64,000 nucleotides of DNA from positions 1 to 64,000 of the forward strand of contig SUVN01000011.1 of NCBI GenBank assembly GCA_015061985.1, in the 5' to 3' direction. Of the stretch, positions 43,871 through 52,943 are shown in pieces. The number at the start of each line of letters is the position of its first letter. The first letter of the stretch is position 1. The translations under genes and the position numbers were made by a program. The stretch is from Akkermansiaceae bacterium (GTDB lineage Bacteria > Verrucomicrobiota > Verrucomicrobiia > Verrucomicrobiales > Akkermansiaceae). A model generated the notes under the pieces. That model did not search any database, was not told where the DNA came from, and saw only the letters and a program-made list of their open reading frames with translations.

Positions 43871-44752
43871 TTACATGAGGCTGAACTGTCGGAGCAGCTG
43901 TGCCAGTTTGTCGTGCTTTTCAGGTGCCAGCGGAACGAGCGGCAGGCGAATTTCCCAGCTGATGTCGCCGCGCAGCGCAAGGGCGGCCTTGATGGGAACG
44001 GGATTGGTATCCAGCGACATGAGACCTTTCATGAGCGGATAGTATTTCTTCTGCAGCTCAAGGGCTCGCTTGCCGTCGCCGGAAAGAGCAGCCGTGACAA
44101 GCTCCTTCATCTCAGCCGGAGCCACATTGGAAGTGACGGAGACCAGACCGACGGCACCACTGGAGATGAACGGAACGGTCAGCCCGTCATCACCGCTCAG
44201 GATGGAGAAATCGGCGGGCAGTGCCTGCACCAGCTGGTTGACGCGCTCCACACTGCCGCCGGCTTCCTTGATAGCCACGATGGTGGGGCAGTCTGCCGCA
44301 AGACGAGCAACGGTGTCAACCGCAATCTCAATGACGCTGCGGCCCGGAATGCTGTACAGAAGGACGGGCAAATCCGTGCTTTCTGCAATGGCTTTGAAAT
44401 GCTGATAGAGGCCTTCCTGACTGGGCTTGTTGTAGTAAGGGCATACCTGAAGCGTGCCGTCCGCACCCATGGCGGCCGCTTCCTTCGTCATTTCGATGGC
44501 TTCCACGGTCGAGTTGGAGCCTGTTCCGGCGATGACCTGGCAGCGACCGGCGGCGAACTCAATCGTGCGGCGGATGACTTCCATGTGCTCACTGTGGGTG
44601 AGTGTGGGGGATTCGCCCGTTGTTCCGACGGGTACAACACCGTCAACTCCGGCTGCAATCTGTGCCTCTACGAGCGCCTTGAGGGCATCGTAGTCGACCT
44701 CATTATTCTTGAAAGGGGTAATAATGGCTGTATAAAGACCCTGGTATTTCAT
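43871..44752 (-). CDS. dapA: 4-hydroxy-tetrahydrodipicolinate synthase
   Basis: The 293-residue class I aldolase has GTTGESPTLTHSEH near residues 43-56, the YYNKPSQEGLYQHF near residue 107, YSIPGR near 133 and the Schiff-base lysine in TIVAIKEAGG near residue 161. It condenses pyruvate with aspartate semialdehyde. First gene of the dapA-dapB-folK-panB run, divergent from the NYYGCEEL gene at 44889. Confidence 0.94.
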   Translation of the reverse strand: MKYQGLYTAIITPFKNNEVDYDALKALVEAQIAAGVDGVVPVGTTGESPTLTHSEHMEVIRRTIEFAAGRCQVIAGTGSNSTVEAIEMTKEAAAMGADGTLQVCPYYNKPSQEGLYQHFKAIAESTDLPVLLYSIPGRSVIEIAVDTVARLAADCPTIVAIKEAGGSVERVNQLVQALPADFSILSGDDGLTVPFISSGAVGLVSVTSNVAPAEMKELVTAALSGDGKRALELQKKYYPLMKGLMSLDTNPVPIKAALALRGDISWEIRLPLVPLAPEKHDKLAQLLRQFSLM

Positions 44753-44853
44753 AAGTACGGGCCTATTTTACCACTCATGGACGAAAAGTCACGTCTTTTT
44801 TGGTTCTCAGCCGCGTGCCCGGGGTGCTAAATGGAATCAACAGCGGTAAATTC

Positions 44854-44882
44854 TTGACAATCGGGCCACTTGGCACTAACAT
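44854..44882 (+). promoter_or_regulatory. promoter giving a leaderless mRNA
   Basis: TTGACA (44854-44859) and TAACAT (44877-44882) are 17 bases apart. Only six bases lie between the -10 element and the ATG at 44889, so the transcript should begin on the start codon. Confidence 0.7.
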
Positions 44883-44888
44883 GCAACC

Positions 44889-45257
44889 ATGCAGAAGATG
44901 TTAATGGGTGCAGTTGTGGGTTGTGGCATAATCCTGAATGTGGCGGCTGCCGACGAGGCGGTATCTGCTTCCGTCTGTCAGCGCCTGGAAGCCGCGTTGG
45001 AAGCTCAGGTCACAGCTCTTTCTGATGTGCGGGATGCAGCGTCTGCCGCAGAAGCCCTGCCTGCCATCCGGCAATCACTGGCCGACCAGAAAGCGCTGTT
45101 TGGCGTGGATGAACGTGAGCTCTGGAACTACATTGACCATACGGATGAGGTCAAGATACCGCTGATGCGCGTATTGCAGCGTATGGCGGCTCAGGTAGAC
45201 CGCATCGAAAAGGAGAACTACTATGGGTGCGAGGAGCTGAAAAAACTTCTCTTCTGA
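44889..45257 (+). CDS. small secreted protein with C-terminal NYYGCEEL motif
   Basis: The 122-residue product has a signal peptide (MQKMLMGAVVGCGIILNVAAA), a helical body, and a C-terminal KENYYGCEELKKLLF. The motif is identical over eight residues to that of the protein at 39163, and lies at the same place relative to the end of a helix. Apart from this the two share only size, export signal and helical character. It has a leaderless promoter. The next gene on the other strand ends six bases away. Confidence 0.7.
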   Translation: MQKMLMGAVVGCGIILNVAAADEAVSASVCQRLEAALEAQVTALSDVRDAASAAEALPAIRQSLADQKALFGVDERELWNYIDHTDEVKIPLMRVLQRMAAQVDRIEKENYYGCEELKKLLF

Positions 45258-45262
45258 GGAGG

Positions 45263-45559
45263 TTATCGCAAACGCCCTGCATGCTGATGAAGAGGGTGCT
45301 GCTCCTTTTCCCTCAGCAGTTCCTGCAGGTGTTCCAGCTCCTGATCCATGTACTCCGGCAGGTCGTTGCGGTGCAGACTCATCTCGCTGAGAACGTGGTC
45401 ACGATAGGCAACGGCTTCGCGGAATGATTCCTCCTCTGAGCCGTAGTATAAGTCTGAAAAATAGCGGGTGATGATACGGCCGCAGCGCTGGATGCTGACT
45501 CTCCATCCCTGAAAATCCGTGTTTTCGTATGTATACCGGGTGATGTTCTTATTTTTCAT
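45263..45559 (-). CDS. small AP2-like DNA-binding-type protein
   Basis: The 98-residue protein has GWRVSIQRCGRIITRYFSD followed by YGSEEESFREAVAYRD, which follows the AP2/ERF-like three-strand-plus-helix pattern (WxV, RF/YF, A..A..RD). Such small proteins occur in phages and in Planctomycetota-Verrucomicrobiota; DNA binding is likely only by analogy. The C-terminus is Glu- and His-rich. Single-gene unit, convergent with the NYYGCEEL gene. Confidence 0.6.
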   Translation of the reverse strand: MKNKNITRYTYENTDFQGWRVSIQRCGRIITRYFSDLYYGSEEESFREAVAYRDHVLSEMSLHRNDLPEYMDQELEHLQELLREKEQHPLHQHAGRLR

Positions 45560-45628
45560 GAAAGGGTGTTGTGTGGCTTATGCTTGATGTGATGCGGATG
45601 GATGCGTAACACTTCAATAACGGATAAA

Positions 45629-45658
45629 GGCCACACAAATGAATGTGTGGCCTTTTTT
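45629..45658. terminator. bidirectional Rho-independent terminator
   Basis: GGCCACACA (45629-45637), six-base loop, TGTGTGGCC (45644-45652), then TTTTTT on the plus strand and TTTATCC on the minus strand. It would end uppS transcription on the minus strand. Confidence 0.85.
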
Positions 45659-45685
45659 CAGATAAACGATGCTGAGTGGGTATCG

Positions 45686-46384
45686 TCAGCGCTTGCCGTA
45701 TCGCCGCTCTCGGGCGGCAAATGATTCGAGCGCCTCATCGAAATCTGCCCGGTCAAAATCCGGCCAGAGGGTATCGGTCACGTGAATCTCGGCATAGCTG
45801 ATTTGCCATAGCAGGTAATTGGATATCCGCATTTCGCCGGACGTGCGAATGAGTAAATCCGGATCGGGCATGCCAGCGGTATACAGATGGTTGCCCAGCA
45901 TCTCCGGGGTGATATCCTCCGGCTGAAGCTCGCCCTCTTTCACTTTTGTCGCAAGAGCCCGGGCTGCCGCCGTGATTTCCTGTCGGGAGCCATAGGAGAG
46001 TGCCAGTACAACATTGAGTGTCGTGTTTCCGGCAGTCGCCTCCATACACTCGCGCAGGAGCTTGCGATTGCGCTCCGGGAGCATGTACAACTCACCAATG
46101 GCATGCAGACGAACGCCTTTTTGCTGCATCTCAGGCAATCTCTCTGTCAGATATTTGCCGAGCATGTGCATGAGCGCGGAAACTTCCAGCTTGGAGCGTC
46201 CCCAGTTTTCGGTAGAGAAAGCATAGAGCGTGAGCCACCTGATTCCCTTTTCAATGCAGAGGTCAATGGCTCGCTGTACAGCAAGCCCACCGTTTTCATG
46301 GCCTTTGGCGCGGATGACGTTGTGCTGCTCAGCCCAGCGTCCGTTGCCATCCATGATGATGGCGATGTGTTGCGGAAGTTTCAT
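45686..46384 (-). CDS. uppS: undecaprenyl diphosphate synthase
   Basis: The 232-residue cis-prenyltransferase has IAIIMDGNGRWAEQ (catalytic Asp in the DGNGRW motif, residue 13 or so), the GHENGG near 31, YAFSTENW near 60, and the C-terminal DPDLLIRTSGEMRISNYLLWQISYAE. It makes the C55 lipid carrier for peptidoglycan and other envelope polymers. ATG at 46384 begins MKLPQHIA and lies ten bases after the kdsB stop; a longer frame would overlap kdsB. Confidence 0.94.
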   Translation of the reverse strand: MKLPQHIAIIMDGNGRWAEQHNVIRAKGHENGGLAVQRAIDLCIEKGIRWLTLYAFSTENWGRSKLEVSALMHMLGKYLTERLPEMQQKGVRLHAIGELYMLPERNRKLLRECMEATAGNTTLNVVLALSYGSRQEITAAARALATKVKEGELQPEDITPEMLGNHLYTAGMPDPDLLIRTSGEMRISNYLLWQISYAEIHVTDTLWPDFDRADFDEALESFAARERRYGKR

Positions 46385-46394
46385 TCGCAGATGA

Positions 46395-47216
46395 TTACAG
46401 GTCGTATTCACCGTATTCAGCCAGAATGGCTTCTACGCGGGCAACATCCTCCGGAGAATCCACGCCGCTGGTGGTCTTGCGACCGCGGTAGGTCACTTCG
46501 ACCATTTTGACGCGGAGTCCGTTGTAGAGGAAGCGCATCTGCTCCAGACCTTCCACGCAGCCTTTTTCATAGTCGCTCTCGGGCAGCTCAAAGTAGTTCT
46601 TGAGCGCTCCGTGGGTGTAGGCATAGAGGCCGACATGACGGCGCACCGGGCTCTTTTCCATGCTTTCGCGAGCTTTTTCCGGCTTGCGGATGGCGGGAAT
46701 GGTGCTCTTGGAGAAAGCCATGGCGTATCCGTTTTTATCAACCAGAACGGTAGTGCCACTATAGGGCGTGGTCTTCTTGGATTCGACCAGACGGTCATAC
46801 TCGGCCCAGTCCAGATGAATGCAGGGGGTAAAGACATCTGCGGGGCAGGCTTTCCACTCATCGATGAGCTGTTGGATAACCCAGGGCGGGCAGAGCGGGT
46901 TGTCGCCCTGGAGATTGATGATGAACGCCGGCGCTTCAGCCTGCTGGCTGACGGCATCCCAGCAGCGCTCCGTGCCGCTGCGGCAGGTCTCAGCCGTCAT
47001 CACGCAGGGGATGGATGCGCCGTTGCAGAAATCGAGAATACGGGTGTCATCCGTGGCAACCACATAGTTGCAGTTGTCATTGTGGCGACAGATGGAGTCG
47101 GCGATATCGGCCACTCGCTTAATCATTTCCACGCCGGCAATCTTCACCAGTGGCTTGCCGGGAAGACGGGTGGATGCATATCGGGCAGGAATCACAATGA
47201 GAATGGAATCTGACAT
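46395..47216 (-). CDS. kdsB: 3-deoxy-manno-octulosonate cytidylyltransferase
   Basis: The 273-residue protein has IPARYASTRLPGKPL at residues 9-23, NLQGDNPL near residue 100 (the usual form is LQGDEP), and VRRHVGLYAY near 192. It activates Kdo with CTP for lipopolysaccharide, so the cell has an LPS-type outer membrane. The QGDN variant is a small departure from the family motif. It is transcribed with uppS. Confidence 0.9.
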   Translation of the reverse strand: MSDSILIVIPARYASTRLPGKPLVKIAGVEMIKRVADIADSICRHNDNCNYVVATDDTRILDFCNGASIPCVMTAETCRSGTERCWDAVSQQAEAPAFIINLQGDNPLCPPWVIQQLIDEWKACPADVFTPCIHLDWAEYDRLVESKKTTPYSGTTVLVDKNGYAMAFSKSTIPAIRKPEKARESMEKSPVRRHVGLYAYTHGALKNYFELPESDYEKGCVEGLEQMRFLYNGLRVKMVEVTYRGRKTTSGVDSPEDVARVEAILAEYGEYDL

Positions 47217-47405
47217 GACAGTATGTGGTTTCGGTTTGAACTGCTCCTATATTACAGGATAACTGATAATTTGCCAAGTAGAAAATGTCTGCCGTGATGC
47301 GTTGCGAACGGGCGTAATCGAAAAATTGAGCCCGCTCGGGGTTGGTTTATTTCAGGGATTGACGATTGGGTCTCTTTCTGGCAAAATAGGCGCACAGAGA
47401 AAGAT

Positions 47406-49334
47406 ATGATGAAAACATACGGTTATTATCGTCTGGCTGCGGCAACGCCTCGGGTGCGTGTGGCGCACGTGGAGTCCAATGTGGATGCTCTGGTGGAGAC
47501 GATGAAGACGGCGGTTGCCGATGGTGCTGCCGTGGTGGTGTTTCCGGAGTTGTGTGTGACCGGGGCTTCATGCGGCGATTTGTTTTTTCAGCCCCGATTG
47601 CAGAAGGCTGCGGTGCAGGGGCTGCAGCGTTTTGCGGCAGAGACGGCCGAATGGAATGCCGTGGCGGTGGTGGGACTGCCGCTGGTGGTGGAGGAGGCCC
47701 TCTACAATGTGGCCGCTGTGGTGAAGCAGGGGAAGGTGCTGGGGCTGGTGCCGGCAAGCGTGCTTACCTGCAAGAGAGATTGTTACGCTGCGCGGTGTTT
47801 TTGTGCGGCTGAGGAATTACGGGTGGAAACCGTATTTCTTCCCGGTCAGGGGGATGTGCCGATTGGCACGGACTTGCTGTTCTCTGATGGGGTGGATTTG
47901 TGCTTCGGGGTGGAAATCGGCGAGGATGCAGAAAGCGTCATGCCGCCCTCGGCTCGCCTTGCCTTGCAGGGGGCGCGGGTCATCCTGCACCCGGCCGCTG
48001 CACCGGAACTGGTGGGCAGCGCTGTGTACCGCCGTCGATTGGTGGAGGGCCTCAGCTCCCGCTGCGTGGCGGCATATGTGCATTCTTCTGCCGGGGTGGG
48101 AGAGAGTACGCAGGATGCCGTGTGCGGCGGACAGGCCATGATTGCCTGCCGCGGTCGCGTGCTGGCTGAGAATGAACGATTCTCCCGAGACAATGGAGTC
48201 GTCTATGCCGATGTGGATTTGGCGTGGGTGGGGAATGCACGTTTGAGTGAGGGTTCATTCTCCGTTTCTCGTGCTCAGGAGATGCTGCCGCCCATGCGCT
48301 TCATTTCCCTGGGCGAGACGGACAATCACTGTGATTTGCAGTATGCGTATCTCCCCTCCCGTCCCTTTGTGCCGACGGCAGAGGATTTCGAGACGCAATG
48401 TGAGGATATCCTTAATATCCAGGCGACGGCCTTGGCGAAGCGAGTGGAACATTCGCATGCCCGCACCATGGTGCTGGGGGTGTCCGGCGGTCTGGACAGT
48501 ACCCTGGCGCTGCTGGTCTGTGCGCGTGTGTGTCGTCTGTTGGGACGGGACAATTCCTGCATTCTGGCCGTCACGATGCCGGGCTTCGGTACAACGGGGC
48601 GCACCTACAACAACTCTGTGGCGATGATGCAGGCCATGGGCGTTACCTTCAAGGAGGTGAACATCCGTGAGGCCTGTCTGCTGCATTTCAAGGATTTGGA
48701 TTTCGACCCGGCTCTGCGTACCAATACGTATGAGAATGTTCAGGCGCGTGAGCGTACGAAAATCCTCATGAATCTGGCCAACAAGACCGGCGGCATGGTG
48801 GTGGGTACGGGCGACCTTTCCGAAGTGGCGCTCGGCTGGTCCACTTACAACGGTGACCACATGAGCATGTACGGCGTGAATTGCAGCGTGCCCAAGACGC
48901 TCATTCGCTGCCTGCTGGAGTATGAAGCCCGCCGCAGCACCCCGGAGCTGGCTGCCACGCTGCGTGATGTAGTGAACACCCCCGTGAGCCCGGAGCTGCT
49001 GCCGCCTGCGGATGATGGCACCATGGAGCAGAAGACGGAAGATATTCTTGGGCCGTATGATATTCATGATTTCCTGCTGTATCATTTCATCCGGTACGGG
49101 GCAGAGCTGGAAAAACTGCGTTTCCTGGCACAGAAGGCATTTGCCGGAGAATTCGAGGAGTCGCTGATTGACCGCACGCTGTGCATGTTCCTCACCCGCT
49201 TCTTCCGTCAGCAGTTCAAGCGCAGCTGTGTGCCGGATGGCCCCAAGGTCGGCACCGTTGCGCTCTCTCCACGCGGTGACTGGCGCATGCCCTCCGATGC
49301 CTGTGAAGAATTGTGGACATCTCAACTCAACTGA
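47406..49334 (+). CDS. nadE: glutamine-dependent NAD+ synthetase
   Basis: The 642-residue protein fuses an N-terminal nitrilase-type glutaminase (FPELCVTGASCGDLFF with the catalytic Glu, residues 43-58; Lys/Cys region further on) to a C-terminal NAD synthetase with the ATP-binding P-loop GVSGGLDSTLALL near residue 360 and GTGDLSEVALGWSTY near 470. It amidates deamido-NAD with ammonia from glutamine. A preceding ATG at 47406 is followed at once by another. First gene of nadE-rppH-trmO-hydrolase. Confidence 0.93.
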   Translation: MMKTYGYYRLAAATPRVRVAHVESNVDALVETMKTAVADGAAVVVFPELCVTGASCGDLFFQPRLQKAAVQGLQRFAAETAEWNAVAVVGLPLVVEEALYNVAAVVKQGKVLGLVPASVLTCKRDCYAARCFCAAEELRVETVFLPGQGDVPIGTDLLFSDGVDLCFGVEIGEDAESVMPPSARLALQGARVILHPAAAPELVGSAVYRRRLVEGLSSRCVAAYVHSSAGVGESTQDAVCGGQAMIACRGRVLAENERFSRDNGVVYADVDLAWVGNARLSEGSFSVSRAQEMLPPMRFISLGETDNHCDLQYAYLPSRPFVPTAEDFETQCEDILNIQATALAKRVEHSHARTMVLGVSGGLDSTLALLVCARVCRLLGRDNSCILAVTMPGFGTTGRTYNNSVAMMQAMGVTFKEVNIREACLLHFKDLDFDPALRTNTYENVQARERTKILMNLANKTGGMVVGTGDLSEVALGWSTYNGDHMSMYGVNCSVPKTLIRCLLEYEARRSTPELAATLRDVVNTPVSPELLPPADDGTMEQKTEDILGPYDIHDFLLYHFIRYGAELEKLRFLAQKAFAGEFEESLIDRTLCMFLTRFFRQQFKRSCVPDGPKVGTVALSPRGDWRMPSDACEELWTSQLN

Positions 49335-49349
49335 TAGAACCGTTTATTT

Positions 49350-49817
49350 ATGCCGAACAGTCAACTTTATCGCCCGAACGCCGCCATCATCTATCAACGC
49401 AATGATGGCACGGTGCTGATATGCGAACGCAGCAAACAACCCGGTGCCTGGCAGTTCCCGCAGGGCGGTATCAAGAAAGGCGAAGCTCCCCGCACGGCGG
49501 CTTGCCGAGAGGGGATGGAGGAAACAGGCTTCCGGCCCAACGAATATGAGGTGGTGTCCGAAACGGGTCCCTATCGCTATGATTACCCGCCGAAGGAACG
49601 CGAGCGCGTGCTGCGGAAGCGTGGTATCCCCTATGCCGGGCAGGAGCAGCATTACTTCCTCTGCCTCATGCACCGCGATGATGCGGAACCTTGGCTGGAC
49701 AACAAGGAATTCCGTGATTACCGCTGGGTGCAGCCTGCGGATTTTGACCTCTCCACCCTGCCGGAGTTCAAGCGCCCTGTGTACGAACAGGTGATGCGTG
49801 ACTTCTTCTCTATCTGA
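49350..49817 (+). CDS. rppH: RppH/NudH-like Nudix hydrolase
   Basis: The 155-residue protein has the Nudix box GGIKKGEAPRTAACREGMEE beginning near residue 39, preceded by WQFPQ, as in RNA pyrophosphohydrolases and dinucleoside polyphosphate hydrolases. RppH removes pyrophosphate from the 5' end of mRNA and triggers decay. If many mRNAs here are leaderless, their triphosphate ends sit on the start codon. It is 15 bases after nadE and six bases before trmO. Confidence 0.85.
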   Translation: MPNSQLYRPNAAIIYQRNDGTVLICERSKQPGAWQFPQGGIKKGEAPRTAACREGMEETGFRPNEYEVVSETGPYRYDYPPKERERVLRKRGIPYAGQEQHYFLCLMHRDDAEPWLDNKEFRDYRWVQPADFDLSTLPEFKRPVYEQVMRDFFSI

Positions 49818-49823
49818 TACTCC

Positions 49824-50477
49824 ATGCAGCCGATTGCCCATATCCGCAGCCCGTATGCCGAAAAATTCGGCGTCCCCAGGCAGGGCAATCTGGCACCGCA
49901 TGTCATTAGTGAGATTGTTTTTGAGCCTCCGTATCGCAACGATGACTGCATCCGCGGATTGGAGGCTTTTTCCCACCTCTGGATTATCTGGAAGTTTCAC
50001 CACAACGGGGAAGAATGGCATCCCACCGTGCGGCCGCCCCGCTTGGGCGGTAATACGCGGCTGGGGGTCTTTGCCACCCGCTCCCCCTTTCGTCCCAATG
50101 GACTGGGCCTTTCCGTCGTCCGGTTGATGTCCGTAGAGCCCGGCCCGGTGTTGCGGGTTTCCGGGGCAGATATGGTGGACGGGACACCTATATTCGATAT
50201 CAAACCCTACGTGCCGTACGCGGATTCCATACCTGATGCGGCAGAGGGGTTCACCAGCGTACCCCGCACCCTCTTGCGGGTGGAATGGCAGACAGATATG
50301 CCGCCAATGCCGCCTGAGTGGCTTGCGGCGCTGGAGGAAACGCTTGCGCAGGATCCGCGCCCTGCTTACCAACAGGATGCGGAAAGACGCTACCATCTCT
50401 CTTTCCGTCCCTGTGAAATTACCTTTCGCGTAGAGAATGATACGGCTTATATTCTGGAGGTAAAAGCGTTGAGATGA
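49824..50477 (+). CDS. trmO: tRNA (N6-threonylcarbamoyladenosine37-N6)-methyltransferase
   Basis: The 217-residue protein matches the TsaA/TrmO family: PIAHIRSPYAEKFGVPRQ at the N-terminus, FSHLWIIWKFH near residue 50, and the TRSPFRPNGLGLSVVRL near residue 87, followed by DIKPYVPYAD. It methylates t6A37 in some tRNAs. Its last four bases overlap the start of the next gene (ATGA). Confidence 0.88.
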   Translation: MQPIAHIRSPYAEKFGVPRQGNLAPHVISEIVFEPPYRNDDCIRGLEAFSHLWIIWKFHHNGEEWHPTVRPPRLGGNTRLGVFATRSPFRPNGLGLSVVRLMSVEPGPVLRVSGADMVDGTPIFDIKPYVPYADSIPDAAEGFTSVPRTLLRVEWQTDMPPMPPEWLAALEETLAQDPRPAYQQDAERRYHLSFRPCEITFRVENDTAYILEVKALR

Positions 50478-51556
50478 AGGTTTTGGAAGAGGTGTTCCGT
50501 GAATTGCTTGATGCTGAGCCAACCTCCGGCTCTGCTGTGGCGGTGTACCGCAATGGAGAAGAGGTGTTGAGTCTTTGCGGCGGGCTCGCTCGCCCGGGTG
50601 TATCGTGGACACCGGAGACCGCTGTGCCTGTATTTTCTGCCACGAAAGCGGTGGCCTCTGCCTGTCTGTTGAACGCGCTTGCGGAGCAGGGCATGGATGC
50701 GTGGCTGGAGATAGGAAAACTCTGGCCGGGATTCCCTCTGCGGCAGGCTACAGTAGCCGATTTGCTGTCGCATCGGCTCGGATTGGCGGCGCTGCCGGAG
50801 CCTCTCCCCATGGAGAATCTGGAGGCGTTTCGCGCGGCGTTCGAAAGCAGTTGCCCCAACGCCGTCTACGGTTATCACCCGCAGACATTCGGGCCGCTGG
50901 TTGATATCCTGATGCTGCAACTGACAGGCGCACGCATGTGTGACTACTGGGAGCAGCGAATCCGCCGCCCCCGGGCTTTGGAGCTCTATCTGGGGCATGT
51001 GCCGGAGGAGGTGCTGCCCCGCATCGCGTATTTACAGCCCCCGCGCCTTCCGGGCGGGAAGATGCCGACGGATGAGTTCTACCGCGCTTATTTTGATGCG
51101 AACAGCTCTGTGTACCGCGCCTTTCATAGCGTGAAAGGCTATGATACCCCCCGCGAAATGAACACCGTAGCCGCCTGGTGTTGCGGCTCGCCCGCCAAGG
51201 GCGGGGTGGCCTCTGCCCGCGGCCTTTGCCGTTTTTATCAACTGCTGATGAACAGAGAGCCGGATTCCCCCTTTGCCCCTCAGGTGGCCCAATGGATGGG
51301 CACCCGGCAGGCAGGTGGCTTCGACCACACGCTTCTGCGCCATACCACCTTCGGCTGCGGTGTTATGATGGAGCCTGCGGAGCTTTTTCCCGGCGGAGGT
51401 TTCGGGCACGCCGGAGCAGGGGGCTGCCATGCTTTCTGCGTGCCCGGGCTCGGGCTTTCCTTTGCCTATGTGATGAACCGCATGCAGCTGGGCATCCTGC
51501 CCGGTGAACGCGTGCAGAGGCTTTTATCAACAATTCACATAAAACTGCCCCATTGA
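50474..51556 (+). CDS. serine beta-lactamase-like hydrolase
   Basis: The 360-residue protein belongs to the class C beta-lactamase/esterase family: the SxxK motif is SATK (residues 55-58) in VPVFSATKAVAS, a YGYH sequence near residue 130 is in the place of the YxN motif, and HAGAGG near residue 320 replaces KTG. It lacks a signal peptide, so a cytoplasmic esterase or peptidase role is more likely than antibiotic resistance. Start overlaps the trmO stop by ATGA. Confidence 0.8.
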   Translation: MKVLEEVFRELLDAEPTSGSAVAVYRNGEEVLSLCGGLARPGVSWTPETAVPVFSATKAVASACLLNALAEQGMDAWLEIGKLWPGFPLRQATVADLLSHRLGLAALPEPLPMENLEAFRAAFESSCPNAVYGYHPQTFGPLVDILMLQLTGARMCDYWEQRIRRPRALELYLGHVPEEVLPRIAYLQPPRLPGGKMPTDEFYRAYFDANSSVYRAFHSVKGYDTPREMNTVAAWCCGSPAKGGVASARGLCRFYQLLMNREPDSPFAPQVAQWMGTRQAGGFDHTLLRHTTFGCGVMMEPAELFPGGGFGHAGAGGCHAFCVPGLGLSFAYVMNRMQLGILPGERVQRLLSTIHIKLPH

Positions 51557-51672
51557 GGTATGCCTCTCATAATTCACGTTTCATAATCGATTAATATATT
51601 TTTTTTTCGATGATGAAAAGTAGGAGAATGCCAATGCTGCTCATTAATGAGGCAAGCAAAGCTGTCCCCGCA

Positions 51673-51993
51673 TTATTTAGTCATGAAATAATCAGTAAAA
51701 GGATTGAACTCAACTTTTTTTCTTGTTTTGAAGTTATCAAACTTGAATTTATCATGAGGATTTATCGTGCATTCAGACGAAAATACTTTGAGTCTGAACA
51801 GAAAATAAGTGTAATAATCAAATAAATCACAGCTGCCGCAGTAGTCTATAAAGTATGCTGCATCTGTCAAAGTCAGGTGTATTAATTCGTTTTTAGATAT
51901 ATGCCTGACATATAATTTGGAAAAACAAAACAAAATACACATCGAAGAAATCAATATGTAAAATGTTATTCTTTTTATTTTTCCTGATTTCAT
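51673..51993 (-). CDS. small hypothetical membrane-anchored protein
   Basis: The 106-residue frame has a hydrophobic N-terminal segment (FYILISSMCILFCF) and a Phe/Tyr- and Lys-rich body (DAAYFIDYCGSCDLFDYYTY). The sequence is AT-rich compared with its surroundings. No family is recognised. An opposing 71-residue frame overlaps it but looks less like protein. The remaining gap at 51994-52249 contains only a short inverted repeat (GTCGA/TCGAC) near 52157-52185. Confidence 0.4.
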   Translation of the reverse strand: MKSGKIKRITFYILISSMCILFCFSKLYVRHISKNELIHLTLTDAAYFIDYCGSCDLFDYYTYFLFRLKVFSSECTINPHDKFKFDNFKTRKKVEFNPFTDYFMTK

Positions 51994-52249
51994 TTTAAAG
52001 GAGAAGCTGCTGTTTTATATCATTTATGCCCGGGTTAAGTCAATCAATTTTTAAGACTTTTCAAAACGACGGAAAAGCTCTTCTGATGGCTGATAGATTG
52101 TTAATCCCAGCGAAAATTTTACTTCGAGCACAGGAGCGAACAGTCTTAATTTGTCGAGCCGGGCAGCGTAGGGGGTGAATCGACGTAGGGGTATTCATAA
52201 TTCGCTTGCATGCGGGAAATAATTTGTTACAATAGTTTGCACAACAACT

Positions 52250-52798
52250 ATGAAACTGAGTGATACAGATTTGGAACGCTGCGACCGCGAATGGGCAGAG
52301 CGAGTGTTGAGAGAGGATGAGGAATTATTACTGGCGTACAAGCCGAAGAACGATGCGGTCAACGGTGAAATCCTGCAGCCGACGTTTATGGGGTTGGTAT
52401 TTATGGCGGTTCCATTGTATGGGGTGCTGTACGCCGGAGTGCCATGCACATGGGAGAATGTTCTGATATTGACGATTTTCATTCTCGCCGGAATGGGGTT
52501 TGTGTTTTTCCCGTGGCGAAAAAGGTCGCTGAAAAAGCGCAGTATGTGTCTGGTGACGAACAGGCGCGTGATACATCTTTCCCTTTCGTTGATTCGAAAG
52601 TCGGAGTTGATTGCATCCTATGAACTGCGACCGAACGTGCAACTGGACGTTGTGGAGGAGCAGAAAGACGGGACCGGCTGTCTGGCTTTTAATTACGCGA
52701 ATGAAGAAGAGTCTCTGGAATATGGCGGATTGTTGGATAACGTGCCGCAGGTGCGGCATGTAGCCGCTGTGTTACAATCTGCGTTGCGCGATCGATAA
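52250..52798 (+). CDS. small PH-like-domain membrane protein
   Basis: The 182-residue protein has two adjoining hydrophobic helices near residues 44-85 (GLVFMAVPLYGVLYAG, VLILTIFILAGMGFVF), then a short basic loop (WRKRSLKKRS) and a PH-like domain (MCLVTNRRVIHLSLSLIRKSE). The design is a smaller version of the protein at 9003. Function unknown. It is transcribed alone and is convergent with tdh. Confidence 0.6.
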   Translation: MKLSDTDLERCDREWAERVLREDEELLLAYKPKNDAVNGEILQPTFMGLVFMAVPLYGVLYAGVPCTWENVLILTIFILAGMGFVFFPWRKRSLKKRSMCLVTNRRVIHLSLSLIRKSELIASYELRPNVQLDVVEEQKDGTGCLAFNYANEEESLEYGGLLDNVPQVRHVAAVLQSALRDR

Positions 52799-52875
52799 TA
52801 ATAATTTTCCTTACTGCGTGCGTGCATTATTAGTTTTACGGCGAATGCACATTTTTCTGACTTGCTTGGGAGATG

Positions 52876-52913
52876 GAAAAAGCACACACGCAACCCTGGG
52901 AGGATTGCGTGTG
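52876..52913 (-). terminator. terminator of tdh
   Basis: On the minus strand CACACGCAA pairs with TTGCGTGTG across a short loop and is followed by TGCTTTTT. Confidence 0.75.
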
Positions 52914-52943
52914 AAAAGTGTGGTGTAAGACGAGGGGGCTCAG

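Noticed and set aside
51610..51825. A 71-residue plus-strand frame
   Set aside because: The opposing 106-residue frame with a membrane segment is more protein-like; the plus frame lacks features.
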